The notes: a model not told the origin generated them from the sequence alone. Numbered from the stretch's first letter, positions 12,600 through 24,707 are shown. The stretch: 64,000 nt of DNA from Tubulanus polymorphus (GCF_964204645.1 NC_134030.1:3885855-3949854); one strand, 5' to 3'. Program-made: numbers and translations.

Positions 12600-14350
12600 T
12601 TATTCAAAAGAGCTATCCATTGATAGCTTTGTGGTGGTTGTATCATTAAAATGGCGCTGGTGTTGAGTCTGTGTACATATTGTAATATATGTCGGTGAAT
12701 TGGGATTGATTATTTTGTTTCCTGATCGTCCTTATTGCGACTTTACGTTTTAAATGTATGAATATTCAAAAGAGCTATCCATTGATAGCTTTGTGGTGGT
12801 TGCATCTTTGAAATGTCGTTGGTGTTGGTTCTGTGTACATATTGTATCATATGTCGCTGAATTATGATTGATTATTTTGTTTCCTGATCGTCCTTATTGC
12901 GACTTTACGTTTTAAATGTATAAATATTCAAAGGAGCTATCCATTGATAGCTTTGTGGTGGTTGTATCTTTGAAATGTCGCTGGTGTTGGTTCTCTATAT
13001 ATTGAATCATATGTCGCTGAATTATGATTGTTTCTGCTTCCCGATTGTCCTCATTAGGACTTAATGTTTAGAATTTGAAAATATTGAAAAGAGTTATCCA
13101 TTGATAGCTTTGTGGTGGTTGTATCTTTCAAATGTCGCTGGTGTTGGTTCAGTGTATATATTTTAATATATGTCGGTGAATTGGGATTGATTATTTTGTT
13201 TCCTGATCGTCCTATAACGACTTAATGTTTTAAATGTATAAATATTCAAAAGAGCTATCCATTGATAGCTTTGTGGTGGTTTGCATCTTTGAAATGTCGC
13301 TGGTGTTGGTTCTGTATATATTGAATCATATGTCGCTGAATTATGATTGATTCTGTTTCCTGATCGTCCTTACAACGATTTAAAGTTTTGAATGTATAAA
13401 TATTCAAAGCAGCTATCCATCGATAGCTTTGTGGTGGTTGTATCATTGAAATGTCGTTGGTGTTGGTTCTGTGTACATATTGTATCATATGTAGCTGAAT
13501 TTTGATTGATTCTTTTTCCTGATCATCCTTATAACGACTTAAAGTTTTAAATGTATAAATACTCAAATCAGCTATCCATCGATAGCTTTGTGGTGGTTGT
13601 ATCATTGAAATGTCGCTGGTGTTGGTTCAATGTATATATTGTAATATATGTCGGTGAATTGGGATTGATTATTTTGTTTCCTGATCGTCCTTATTGCGAC
13701 TTTACGTTTTAAATGTATGAATATTCAAAAGAGCTATCCATTGATAGCTTTGTGGTGGTTGTATCATTGAAATGTCGCTGGTGTTGGTTCTGTGTACATA
13801 TTGTATCATATGTCGCTGAATTATGATTGATTCTGTTTCCTGATCGTCCTTATAACGACTTAAAGTTTTAAATGTATAAATATTCAAAGGAGCTATCCAT
13901 CGATAATTTTTTGGTGGTTGTATCTTTGAAATGTCGCTGGTGTTGGTTCAGTGTATATATTGTAATATATGTCGATTAATTGGGATTGATTATTTTGTTT
14001 TCTGATCGTCCTTATTGCGACTTTACGTTTTAAATGTATAAATATTCAAGGTGCTATCCATTGATAGCTTTGTCGTGGTTGCATCTTTGAAATGTCGTTG
14101 GTGTTGGTTCTGTGTACATATTGTATCATATGTCGCTGAATTACGATTGATTCTGCTTCCCGAATGTCCTCATTACGACTTAACGTTTAGATTGTAAAAA
14201 TATTCAGAAGAGCTATCCATTGATAGTTCTGTGGTGGTTGAATCTTTGAAATATCGCTGGTGTTGGTTCTGTGTATATATGGTATCAGCAAATTATCATT
14301 ACATACGGAGTTGCGTTTTAAGATTGTTATATTCAAAGATGCTATTGTTT
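12600..14350. repeat. ~160-bp hairpin tandem array (copy 1)
   Basis: About ten units of 155-163 bp. Each has agctatccattgatagct, a perfect 7-bp stem with a 4-nt loop, next to a ttgtggtggttg block. The last units are diverged. The minus-strand ORFs (IYTFKTLSRYKDDQE-type peptide) arise because several units are close to a multiple of three and are not taken as coding. Confidence 0.93.
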
Positions 14351-15100
14351 GATAGCTTAACTTTGGTTCTTTGCACCTGAAGGTTGTCAGGTGTTATTAG
14401 AAAACACTAATAGTGGGGTTGAATTAAGTTACTGCTTTCATTAGGCAGTCAAAGAAATTGTCCAAAAAGACCAATGAGGTTAAATTACATTGCTGCGTTA
14501 TATCATGACTCAACTCATCTTCGTCGCTGACTGAGTGACCCTTTTTCTCTTGCGGAGGCCACCTTGTTTTACCGCAAGAATTCTGGTCCACGCTAACAAA
14601 GCTGAATATCGTTCAAGTCTTTGGGATGACACCCCCTTGAACAACTATCAGCTGGATTCTCCTTTTCTGGATACATGTTAACTGATATTCAATTTTTATC
14701 ATTTTCTTCTTGCAAAAGTTCTTAATCAATATATAGGTGTAAAAGAATAATAGGTATGACAGAGTATAAAAGAATACTAGATATAAAAGAATGATGTAAA
14801 ATAATTATAATGTCCTTTGAACTTTACATGTCAACTAAACAGTATTGGAAATACTGCTGCCTGTTAATTACTACATTCTGTTTTAAGGGTGATGATTAAA
14901 ATTTGGATGAATCATTACTTTGTTCAGTAGATGCGTTAGATAGCCCTTGAAGCAGCTAAACTGGGTCAGAGTGTTTTATCAATGCTGATAAACTCTAAAC
15001 CTGAGTTAATAAAGCTTCAAAACATTGCAGCCAATTCTTTAAAAGTCTTGTCCATTATAGACTTAAAAGTGAAGATCGATCATCATAAACACCGGTGAAA
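14350..15100. other. Single-copy AT-rich stretch without a recognised gene (copy 1)
   Basis: No gene is seen. About 14495-14615, containing the inverted pair cttgcgg / ccgcaag, is absent from copy 2, where gaccaatg is followed almost directly by the sequence of 14615 onward. Copy 2 counterpart is 48480-49095. Confidence 0.5.
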
Positions 15101-15106
15101 ACAATT

Positions 15107-15185
15107 GACGTCTCACTTAGCACCTGACGTCTCACTTTGCACCTGATGTCTCACTTTGCACCTGATGTCTCACTTTGCACTGATG
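15107..15185. repeat. 19-20-bp direct repeats gcacctgacgtctcacttt (copy 1)
   Basis: Four tandem units of about 19-20 bp just upstream of the exon-like series. Units differ at tgacgtc/tgatgtc, so some contain the core of a CRE-like TGACGTC. Whether this is regulatory is unknown. Confidence 0.7.
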
Positions 15186-15263
15186 CATCCATGCACTAAC
15201 GCAATTGCATGAAATGGCACTAAATACATAAAGACACACAGATTGTGTTTATGTATTTTTCAG

Positions 15264-17490
15264 GGTATACACATGCACACCCGCGGGTCCATGTAGCGTG
15301 CTATCTTTCTTTGTTCGTGTGTGGAAATAATTTGTGATAAGATTAAACACCCATTTTGTAGAGAAAAATGTGAAAGGTTAATGATTAATTGTAAAAGTGG
15401 TAGAAATTAAATGTGAAAATATCAATGTCTGAAATAATATAGTGAAGATTAAGTCGCAGTGATTATAGAGAGATTGTCGTGTCAGATCAACCAGATCAGT
15501 TGTACTGAGTTATCTCCCTCAAAGTCAGGAGCAACGTGACAAAGAGTCACAGTGAAAGTTAACAGTTCCAGAGGAACATCGAGTCATGAGTCTGAACTGA
15601 CTATAAATCAGGTATGATATTGAAATTGTATAAATCAATTTTCAAAGTCTCAAAATTGAAAATTATTCATATTTTGTGTTTTCTTGTAGCAAATATTGAG
15701 AGGTCCACAGAACTGAGTCACCAGAGATGAGACAATCACCAGCCATCCGTTAGATGAATGTCGCCACTGAGATCAGTGGTACTGATTCATCTCCGTCAAA
15801 GTCAGCAAAAAAGTTACAGTCGCAAAGGAAAGTTAACAGTTCCAGAGGAACGTCGAGTCATTAGTCTGAACTGACTATAAATCAGGTATGATATTGAAAT
15901 TATAGGGATCAATTTTCAATGTCTCAAAATTAAGAATTATTCATGTTTTGTGTTTTCTTGTAGCAAATATTGACGAATAAAGTGTCACCAGAGATGAGAC
16001 AATCACCAGGCATCAGTTAGATGAATGTCACCACTCAGATCAGTAGTAGTGAGTAATCTCCGTCAAAGTAGGGAACAAAGTTACTGAGTCACGAGGAAAG
16101 TTAACAGTTCCAACGGAACGTCGAGTCATTAGTCTGAACTGACTATAAATCAGGTATGTTAAGATACAGATAACATTGATTTCTTGTTTTAGGAAAAGTC
16201 CCAAACATTATGATGGTTTGTTACATGTTTTCTTATAGCAAATCGTTAGACACGCAATACCAGAGGAATGATCAGTCATTGAACAGACTATAAGTCAGTC
16301 ATAAAAATGAAAATTACTCATATTTTTTGTTTTCTTGTAGCAAATGTGGAAAGGTTTACCGCAGAACTGATTGTCACCAGAGATGAGACAATCACCGGGC
16401 ATCAGTTAGATGAATGTCACCACTGAGATCAGTAGTACTGAGTCAACTGCCTCAGTCAATCTGCAAAGTAGAGTCACAAAGTTAACAGTTGCAAAGAAAC
16501 GTCGAGTCATTAGTCTGAACTGACTATAAATCAGGTATGATATTGAAAATTACATCAATTTTCAAGTCTTACATTATTCAAAATTATTCATATTTTGAGT
16601 TTTCCTGTTGTAATAAGGAAATATCTAGAGATGGTATGTTACTACAAGATGGAAAAATACCTGCAGGGATTTACATGAATATTCCTTAGTTGAAAGGATG
16701 AAAGAATGGATGAGTCATGAATCTGAATTGACTATAAATCAGGTATATATTGTAATAGATAGATTAATTTTATTGATTTAGTGATTGTTGAAACTATCCT
16801 TTAAAGTTCGTTGTTTGATTGTCTTGTAGGTGAAAATATGTGAAACATCTAATTAAACACGATGTTGGCTTTGATATTCAGATGGCATCTGTTGACCATT
16901 TGAGAATACCTGCGTTGCTGGAACTTGTAGAACACTAATGCGTTGCTGGAACTTGGAACTCTAATGCGTTGCTGGAACTTGGAGAACACTAATGTGTTGC
17001 TGGAACTTGGAACTGTAATGCGTTGCTGGAACTTGGAGAACTCTAGTGCGTTGCTGGAACTTGAAGAACTCTAATGCATTGCTGGAACTTGGAGAACTCG
17101 AATGCGTTGCTGGAACTTGGAGAACACTAATGCGTTGCTGGAACTTGGAGAACTCTAATGCGTTGCTGGAACTTGGAACTCTAATGCGTTGCTGGAACTT
17201 GGAGAACACTTATGTGTCACTGGAACTTGGAACTCCAATGCGTTGCTGGAACTTGGAGAACTCGAATGCGTTGCTGGAACTTGGAGAACTCTAATGCGTT
17301 GCTGGAACTTGGAGAACTCTAATGTGTTGCTGGAACTTGGAGAACTCTAATGTGTTGCTCGAACTTGGAGAACTCTAATGCATGTTAAGACTTGGAGAAT
17401 TATTGTCTGGGTGCAACTGACCCTGTATGTGAACATGTGTGTTCAATTTGAATTTTATTTTAATTTAAATAAAACAAGTTAGAATATCTT
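15264..17490 (+). ncRNA. Candidate spliced non-coding RNA built of repeated exon-intron units (copy 1)
   Basis: Exon-like blocks of about 190-196 nt end in actataaatcag followed by gtatg donors. The intervening blocks of 78-87 nt end in tttcttgtag acceptors followed by caaat. Proposed exons: 15264-15611, 15690-15885, 15964-16153, 16239-16298 (donor degenerate, cagtc), 16341-16534, about 16618-16742 (weak acceptor) and 16830 to about 17490. AATAAA at 17468-17473 could end it. All three frames hit stops in the shared block near the donor, so it is not coding. GT and AG are kept at the main sites in both copies. What I see is repeated sequence with strong splice-like borders. Transcription is inference. 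It could equally be a ~270-bp satellite carrying splice-like motifs. Confidence 0.4.
16909..17390. repeat. 26-28-bp minisatellite (copy 1)
   Basis: About 17 units built on gcgttgctggaacttggaga, with a shorter variant lacking gaga. It lies in the presumed last exon of the exon-like series. Mixed unit lengths shift the frame, so the overlapping ORFs on both strands are not conserved and are not genes. Confidence 0.93.
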
Positions 17491-17499
17491 TGATTGTTT

Positions 17500-18440
17500 C
17501 TAAAGAGTATTTGATGTTGTTTTGAGGTGGAACTGAAATGCAGCAGTCAGTTCCGTAGTGTGTTTGAATATTGACATAACATGATGACTGACCTTGATTT
17601 ATTTGTGTTGACTTCTGTCAGTGTTTGTTAATTACGACTGTTTTAATTCATTTGTTATTGCAAATACATATTTATTTCAATAAAATGGCATGAGGATCTG
17701 TAGAGGAGCCGAGTCAACCTGGTGTTGAATAAGTAAAACGAGGTGGTTAGTACTTTATAGGTGTGACTTGTGTATTTGAAGTACAGGTACGAGCTTTTAG
17801 ATTTATTGATTGCATGGTGTTTAAATGTTTAAATAAATTATATTGATTTTATGGTGTTTGATAATTGGTTGAAGTCTTTGTTTACTTATGTTTACTTATA
17901 TGATACATGTACGTATTGAACTATTGATCACAACTACTGATCTATTCGTGGTTTAGTTGTTCGCTACAAATTGTTTTGTGGTTCTGTAATCTACAGTAGA
18001 CTCGGCTCTTGACTCGAATTACATTAATCAAGTATAGTATCACATTGACTCGACTCTCCCTCTCTCTCTCCTCAACTGACTTGTTTGAATGGATTTAAGT
18101 TAGAACTCGGGCTACTCATGGACATGTAAACTAGTTAAAGTCCAGATTGTATTTACACTTTTATAAAGTGTAATGAGAGATAACTTCAGTAAACCTTACA
18201 GTCTTACTCGGACTTTCACTTCAATTCGTGCCAATCTTGGTCTCAGTTCGTCCCAGTAAGGGTGAGCCGGTTTACTGTAGTGTTTGTCACCTTACCCCAG
18301 ACCTGCTGGATTACAATCTTATTTAAAGATGAATATTATAGACAGCAGATTGATACAGTTTTATTTTACAAACAGAAGATGTGTTAGAAATAAACTAATC
18401 TAATAGAGGTTCATAGTATACTGCGAGATGAGTTGATCCC
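17500..18440. other. Single-copy region without a recognised gene (copy 1)
   Basis: AT-rich sequence with a second AATAAA (17679-17684) and a short CT tract near 18057. I see no ORF of interest. Copy 2 counterpart is 51600-52540, which lacks a short stretch near 18200. Confidence 0.45.
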
Positions 18441-18445
18441 TACAC

Positions 18446-18597
18446 TGTACAGAGGTGTCCCGGGTTCGAATCCAGTAATAAATGACGCTGATTCAGAGTG
18501 GTCCTGATGCTGAATAGAAGATGTACAGGGATGTCCTGGGTTCGAACCCAGTAATCATCGACACTGATTCAGAATGGCCCTGATGCTGAATAAGGGA
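18446..18597. repeat. Two-unit ~76-bp repeat with tRNA B-box-like motifs (copy 1)
   Basis: Two tandem units share tgtacag, the TTCGAA block and cctgatgctgaata. GGTTCGAATCC (18463-18473) and GGTTCGAACCC (18539-18549) match the Pol III B-box/T-arm consensus. The second sits in a perfect ctggg...cccag T-arm-like stem. No A box or full tRNA fold is seen, so these are tRNA-derived fragments or isolated TFIIIC-type sites. Confidence 0.6.
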
Positions 18598-18599
18598 TC

Positions 18600-21095
18600 T
18601 ATTTAATTGTTTTTGCGACCTCGCACAAATCTTAGCGCGCAAAAATTTGTTTTTTCTCGTGGAGGATGAAAAAATATCCGTATTTCCCGATCAGCCACCA
18701 GAGTTGTTCTAGAAGAACATGGCTGATTATTCCAAGCGAATAACTTTCCTTTTCGACTTGATTAACAACCAACAATCATTACTCACTTAATATTGAATGT
18801 AAACATTGCATTAACCTTGGGATTAACGAACTTGTCGTCGAAGCGTTCGTTATCGCGCAGATAACTTAACAGTACAACATTAATCTGACGACATAAAACT
18901 GTCAAACTCGCGAATTACAGGACAGTGAAGAATTATGACACGGGATTAATTGTATACAACATACGTCACAGGACGGAATAATACAGCGATATTGTACGTG
19001 TCCTTTTATTCATAATTCATCGTAAACTACTCGCATCCCTTCTCGTATTCAGAAACAAACATTGATTATTATCATATCGACCGGCTTATAAATTGCGACT
19101 GTTTCTCCTCGGAGATACTATTCCTGTCCCAGTGGCTTAATTTCACAAGACTGTACAACTGCCGATTGTCATCAATCGCCGTCTCGATCGGCACAGTTGT
19201 TTCCGGGTCAGCGAACGCTTACTATTTAATTTGGCAAAATCTGTCTCTGGATTCGATTGAGAACTCGAAAAGAAAATAAATTAGTGAAAATTGTTACATC
19301 GACGCAAAATTTGAATTTATCGGTTCGGAAACATCGTAATCCGGCTTTTATGACTCGAAACTATCTACTAGCCTTAATAAACATATATCATTTAATGCCC
19401 CCCGATGAAAAAAGCCGCTCTCCGGCCGAATAAAGCAATTTGCTACAGTGCGACGAGCTGCTCAATTTGGCGACAGGATTATCGACAACTCGTCTCAAAT
19501 CATGGGAAGCAATATTTCCCTGAGGAGTATGCGATCAACTGACAGCGTTCTCATTTCAGCATAGTGATCCGTTTAAAACGTATAATATCGTTAGCTACTT
19601 CTACGATACATACGCTAATTATATACTTAATGCTTTCGATCATATTGAATTCCATCTGTCAAGACGAACAACGAAACAGTTAAAACGGCTCTCATATTGT
19701 TGACGTGTTAGAAAAATAAAGAACCGAACGATATTTTGTGATGATCTGGTTTTCAGAAATCAAGAGAAGATATTTCGCAATTAACACAGTTTTCTAAAAA
19801 CAGATATCATCCCTATAAACTACAAGTTTATTAGCGATGAGATTTCATATCAAAATCTGCAATAAAAAATCCAGGCCAAATATATGTACCCGATACGGGT
19901 GGATAAGAGTAGATACATTTCCCATGATATTGTACTTGGGGGGAAATGTAGGCTACGTCGAGAGCGTGTCCATTTTATAGGAACGGTCGTATCTGAATCT
20001 GTCCAAATGTGGTATTATAGCGAACATGACTGATTGCTGCTGAATTAAACTTTCGGGTTTATATGTGGAACTGACCTTTAAAACTCGCCCTGAATTATAG
20101 TAAATGAAATCCGTCTGTCAGAGACACATGTAATCATCAACCCGAGTACAACATTGTCTCCATTTGAATTGTATTTCCCGCAGAAATCAATTCCTAGATC
20201 CGATTATCAGATTGTTAATGAGCTATGAATATTATATTGGAAGGGTTGCGTTGCCATTTCACTCGCGTTTATAGTGTTATATCATCGTATGTCGGGATTG
20301 ATTTCCGAACTGGGTTCGATGCGGCCTTCTTGTAAAGCACCTCTCACACGGTCCATAAATTGGGTGGAGGGAAGAAAATCACATTTTAAGTACATCCAAA
20401 TTTTATTTCAACGTCAAATTCCATGGGTTACATATCGTACAATTAAAGAAACAACGCATAAATGATATAGACGACAGACTTGGCTCGTATTGTAACTTCA
20501 TTGTTTCTTTTTGAATTCTATGATCAATCCCGATTGATAGGTTACCTCGAAAATCAGGTTTTTTACATTGAGTTCGGAGATGTTTAAGCATTCTCCGATA
20601 GCAGTTGAAAACTCCATCGACTGTTTCTAGATTACTCGCGTGCCACAGTATGAAAGTCGAACCACCGAGTTAGTTCACAAATTCACTTCTTGATATGCAT
20701 AGGGGCACCACCCGACAATAGGTAAAGACTACTGACAGGAATCACAGGGGCCTGACACAATAGGTATCCTCGAGTGGGAGCCACCACTGGGTTTACTCAC
20801 TCACAATACGGGGCTGTTGTTTTTTGTCCCTTCAAAGTAGAAATTATACCCTCCGAAACTTTATCATCTGGAGGGTTCTTAAACATTTCTGTCGGACCAA
20901 AATTCGTGTTTCAACATGGGCCAGTTCACACCATCTATTTTCCTAAATTAGAGATCAAGTAAATCATTTCACATAACAATTAATATCATGAATTAGGCCT
21001 ACCCCTCATTACAATCTGAAATATAAAAAAAGAAACACTCTCGAGGTGAACTATCTAGTCCCGTTAAGAAAAAAAATTGCCAGCCAAATGTATGG
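18600..21095. other. Single-copy region, no recognised gene (copy 1)
   Basis: Less AT-rich and richer in CG dinucleotides than the satellites. ORFs of 62-63 codons on both strands near 20.3-20.6 kb overlap each other and have no recognisable motif, so I leave them out. The block is well conserved in copy 2 (52700-55205). It may hold upstream regulatory sequence for the gene at 21.5 kb, but no specific element is recognised. Confidence 0.4.
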
Positions 21096-21099
21096 TTTA

Positions 21100-21190
21100 T
21101 TCTAGCGGGATTCGAAACTGCGACCTCTAGCAATAAGCAGGGGAAGCTAACAAGGCAAGCGTGCTAACCACTGGGCCATAGATCTCAGGT
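21100..21190 (-). mobile_element. tRNA-derived SINE fragment (copy 1)
   Basis: Read on the minus strand it has a perfect Pol III A box, TGGCCCAGTGG (plus positions 21168-21178), and a B-box-like GTTTCGAATCC (21108-21118) about 50 bp downstream. This is the arrangement of a tRNA-derived SINE head. Acceptor-stem pairing is not evident, so it is not called a functional tRNA. Confidence 0.6.
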
Positions 21191-21385
21191 AATCTGTCCG
21201 GATTGTAAATTTGCCTGCTATGTGATTTTGTATGTCTCTGCTTAAAATCGACAATTTTCAGAGTAAATCGTAGACAGTTTTTAAACGGATGAGTTAACCG
21301 GGGTAAACTGAAGACACACCACGATGAGCATTAATTGAATTTGCGTGGTTTCGAACCAAATGAAATTTTTATGTGGTATTGATGA

Positions 21386-21396
21386 GGTTCGAATCC
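21386..21396 (+). promoter_or_regulatory. Isolated B-box-like GGTTCGAATCC upstream of the gene (copy 1)
   Basis: An exact B-box match about 60 bp before the CCAAT box of the gene promoter, inside a gatg...catc inverted pair. No A box is seen nearby. It could be a tRNA relic or a TFIIIC site. Confidence 0.35.
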
Positions 21397-21443
21397 CATC
21401 AGGAAAGGATTTTCTTGACGTGGCGGGAATATTAGTACTTTTC

Positions 21444-21515
21444 ATTGGTCAGGATCAGTGACGTCACACTGTCAGTATAAATACTCAGGTCAGCTGATCC
21501 CTCCTTCCAGTTCGG
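21444..21515 (+). promoter_or_regulatory. RNA polymerase II promoter: CCAAT, CRE, TATA, Inr (copy 1)
   Basis: In order: inverted CCAAT (ATTGG, 21444-21448); a perfect palindromic CRE, TGACGTCA (21459-21466), the consensus for CREB/ATF-type bZIP factors; TATAAATA (21476-21483); and an initiator CCAGTTC with its A at 21509, 33 bp from the first T of the TATA box. Spacing is textbook. It leads straight into an 18-nt first exon with a GTAAGC donor. This is the best promoter in the window and fixes the strand and start of the downstream gene. Confidence 0.85.
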
Positions 21516-21526
21516 CCATCTTTCAG
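21509..21526 (+). other. Non-coding first exon, 18 nt (copy 1)
   Basis: Runs from the predicted initiator A to tttcag, followed by the donor gtaagc. Intron 1 (21527-22147) ends in a pyrimidine-rich ttgtttttacattgcag acceptor. Such a short capped first exon is unusual. The length depends on the predicted start site and has not been measured. Confidence 0.7.
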
Positions 21527-22265
21527 GTAAGCAAACGTCGTCCATTTTATTTATTTCTTTCGATCAAATCTATTTATTAATCTTACTTGTAAATTTCATA
21601 CATAGACCTTAGGTTTCGCATACGGTTTTGTTTAAGACAATTTCAAAAGTTCCGAAAGTTCGGATTATATCATATACGTGTTTAATTATGACATTTCCAT
21701 TGTGATGTTCTTTTTGCTCAAAATTGTCCAAATCGTATTTTTAATATTTAGAAGTAAATTACAACATTTGACTTTCATTTTCGTTCTCGTAAAAATGAAG
21801 ACGTTATTGTGATTTTATTGAGGAATTTTATTTAATTTATTTATGAAATTTTCGGAAGCAGTTATTCTGCTGTTCAAATCTACGCGCTAATGCGGCTAGT
21901 TGACATGCCTAGGTGTAATACACAGACCGCTCAGTCTATTCAACCATGACTCGAATCCATAGAAACCTTTTATTCGAAGCGTCGTTCAACTTAATTCTGG
22001 TGGCTTCTATATTTAATATTTAGAAAATAATGATGCCCAATAATTTAATGTTATTATTATCTAATGCAAACTCGAGTTAGCTATTTCTTAGAATCAATAA
22101 TTTTCGATTTTCTTGATTTTTATAACATTATTGTTTTTACATTGCAGCAGCAGCAGCAGTGACAGCAGCAGTACAAGACAAACATTGATACCAGCAAATT
22201 TATTACAACTTCAACTTAAACTTTAAACGAATTCAACTTCTACTTCAGCAGCAAGCAACACGACC

Positions 22266-22365
22266 ATGTCTTCAAAATATGACATTTTTTCCGGATTGTT
22301 AAAGGTAGTGCGCGCCGAGGTCCTGACACTCGACCCTGTATCCCTCGGCGCGTTTTGTGATTTGA
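22266..22365 (+). CDS. Orphan proline-rich nuclear-type protein, coding exon 1 (copy 1)
   Basis: Exon 2 of the gene starts at 22148 with a CAG-repeat 5' UTR. No ATG occurs in the spliced leader before 22266, and the context gaccATGt has a purine at -3, which decides the start. The exon codes residues 1-33, beginning MSSKYDIFSGLLKVVRAEVL and ending CDL plus one base, then the donor gtaagt. The phase matches the acceptor at 32172, and joining gives Asn34. The peptide is predicted helical, with alternating hydrophobic and charged residues. Copy 2 differs by one substitution (Leu to Ile at residue 12). I do not recognise a family. Additional internal exons in the ~9.8-kb intron cannot be excluded, but none is needed. 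The frame running on past the donor is AT-rich intron. Confidence 0.75.
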
Positions 22366-22959
22366 GTAAGTACAAACTCTACTTCATCAAATTCTCGATT
22401 ATTTTTAGTGACAAGCATCTAAAATTATTTGATTTCCAACATCTGAAATTGTTTGATCTCAAATTCACAATTATTTTATCTCAAATCTCCGCATTATTGG
22501 ATACTAAATTTCAAATTGTCTCAATCTTCTATCATCAAATGTCAATTTCTTTCAATCCACTTTTTAATTTCGGAAAACTCAATTTATGTCTCACACTGAT
22601 TTCATTTCAATTTATTTTGAAAATATCATTTTATGTTTCTAGTCTTTTATTCTTTTTCAAATTACTCGACTTAAACTCAATTTAATTTGCTAATAATTCT
22701 AATGGTGAATAATTGAATAATTTTAATTGAATTGAATTGAATAGTGAGTAGAGGTTCTGGTGGATGAGAATGAACTTGAGGAAGTAACTTCATTTCCTGG
22801 TTCCTGGTTTTCAAATATCGTCGAAATTGTGAAATATTCATCATGTTTTTCATATGCAATGCTGTATCCAGTCAATAGAGATAAGTTACAACATAAACAG
22901 TTCAAACTAGGCCTCCAGACCAATGCACTTCATGGAAAATCCTGATTTATATGTTTAAT

Positions 22960-23200
22960 AAATCAAGTAACTGGACTGCGCGGTTCAGTCCATTTTAGTC
23001 AGTAAGTAAGCAGACTGCAGTTTAGTCCACATTTTAATCAGTAACTGGACTGCGGTGTAGTCAATATTTTAGTCAATAACTGGACTGCGCTGTAGTCCAT
23101 CGTTTAGTCAATAACTGGACTGCGGTTTTGTCGATAGTTTAGTCAATAACTAGACTGCAGTTTAGACTGCTGTTCAGGAACCGGACAGCTGTTTAGTCCG
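22960..23200. repeat. ~30-35-bp repeats with agtcaataactggactgcgg (copy 1)
   Basis: Seven to eight degenerate units inside the large intron. Related single units occur at 25990-26050 and 29370-29440. A minor inverted pair actttttag / ctaaaaagt follows at about 23228-23251. Confidence 0.75.
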
Positions 23201-24707
23201 TATCCAGATAACCGTCACATTATGGGACCAACTTTTTAGATACCGCTAAAAAGTAGCACTAGTATTTACGGTACTTTCGTTTTTCTCTGCGACTCCAGGA
23301 TCCAACAACATGTGATTTTCTTTTTATTAATCATTGATCAAACGTCAGGAAATTCAGGATCACTTTTTTAATTAATTGGTTAAACTTCATTCTTCGTATC
23401 TCTAGGTAGTTGCTCGCGACAGTTTGAGATCCCGAGATTATGGCTGGAAGGAGGTATATCTCACGACTGCTATCATGAGCTTATCTGCGAACTAGTCTCA
23501 AGCCGCACCCACTCAATGTTTATTTTAGATCTAAACTAGGATATGATGTTTGATACGAATGTCTTTCACTAGCTCGGCTCATAGTCCGAATCTTCATCGT
23601 CTATTTGTTGGCGAATCCTAAATATTGCGGCCTTGCGGTAAATAGAGTTTAAACACGATTTATTTCTAACGGATTCATTATTACGGTCAATGGTTGCCGC
23701 CTCGTTCTGAGTCATTTTAGTTGTGACCTTCCGCAGGACGTGGTTCTTACTTTAACTGAGCAGATCATCCCGTCTGTGCCTACATTTGTTGCTATAATAA
23801 CGCCCAGCTGCCATAGAATTCTTCAATGGTGTATCTGTTAGTTTTTACAAACGCCCAAGATTCCTTGTTTCCTTGTGGACTGCGAGTGACATTAACTACC
23901 AGCAGCCATGACACGTATTCATCAATGAATCGTCTGCAACATCACTGGTTCAGTTTCAATCATCCTTACGTGCCGTTCGTTTCGTGAAGTTTTGGATCGA
24001 CTATTTCGTCATTTTCGTTGTTCTTGTACGGAAGTAGATTGATTTGTGTCGTCAACAGTTGCAGACTGAAGTACTCAGTAATTTCTTGCACAAGTTGAAG
24101 TTTTCTGCATCGATCATGCAGCAGATGTCTGTTGGCAGGTGTCTGTTGGTAGGTGTCCATATGCAGATGTTTTTTTTTTGCAGTTTCAGCGTGAAATCAT
24201 TAGCCATCTCTTCATTTACTTATAGGAGGTTTACATGTTTGTTATCAGTCAGCATCCCACATTATTAACATCTCGGACCAGTTATCCAGTCCAAATCGAT
24301 GAATTTCACCAACAGCACCCCCTAGAAAGAATTTATGCAATATTTTCAGCTGTTTCGAGGTAATTCCAATCAGAAACATTTGTTAACGCTTTTATCTTTT
24401 CCACTCTATTGTGTACAAATCATTTCAATCTTTGTCGACCAAATCCAACATTCATGTTTGAGTACATAGATCCATATGTGTTGGTAATTAGCTCGCTATA
24501 TTCTACTCCTTAACATTGCTTGTTATTCTTTCCTCACCTTAAAATTTTCGTTTAATTTTTCGAATCTGCAGTTTTACATCCAGGGTAATATACATGAAGC
24601 AGCCGATTACAACTTCAGGACATGCGTCAGTGAAGATTACAATTTCCGCTTCTTGTTATGGGTCGACAACAAATCGTCTATCCAGTGTTTTCAGTAAGAA
24701 ATTAACA

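Noticed and set aside
13255-13887. Minus-strand ORFs with IYTFKTLSRYKDDQE repeats as a gene
   Set aside because: They come from ~160-bp satellite units that happen to be near a multiple of three. Neighbouring units of other lengths break the frame.
18446-18600. Functional tRNA genes
   Set aside because: Only the T-arm/B-box portion fits. No A box, anticodon arm or acceptor stem was found.
23966-24160. 64-codon minus-strand ORF identical in both copies
   Set aside because: Identity over under 200 bp is expected at this divergence. The opposite strand is also open here, and no splice or start context supports it.
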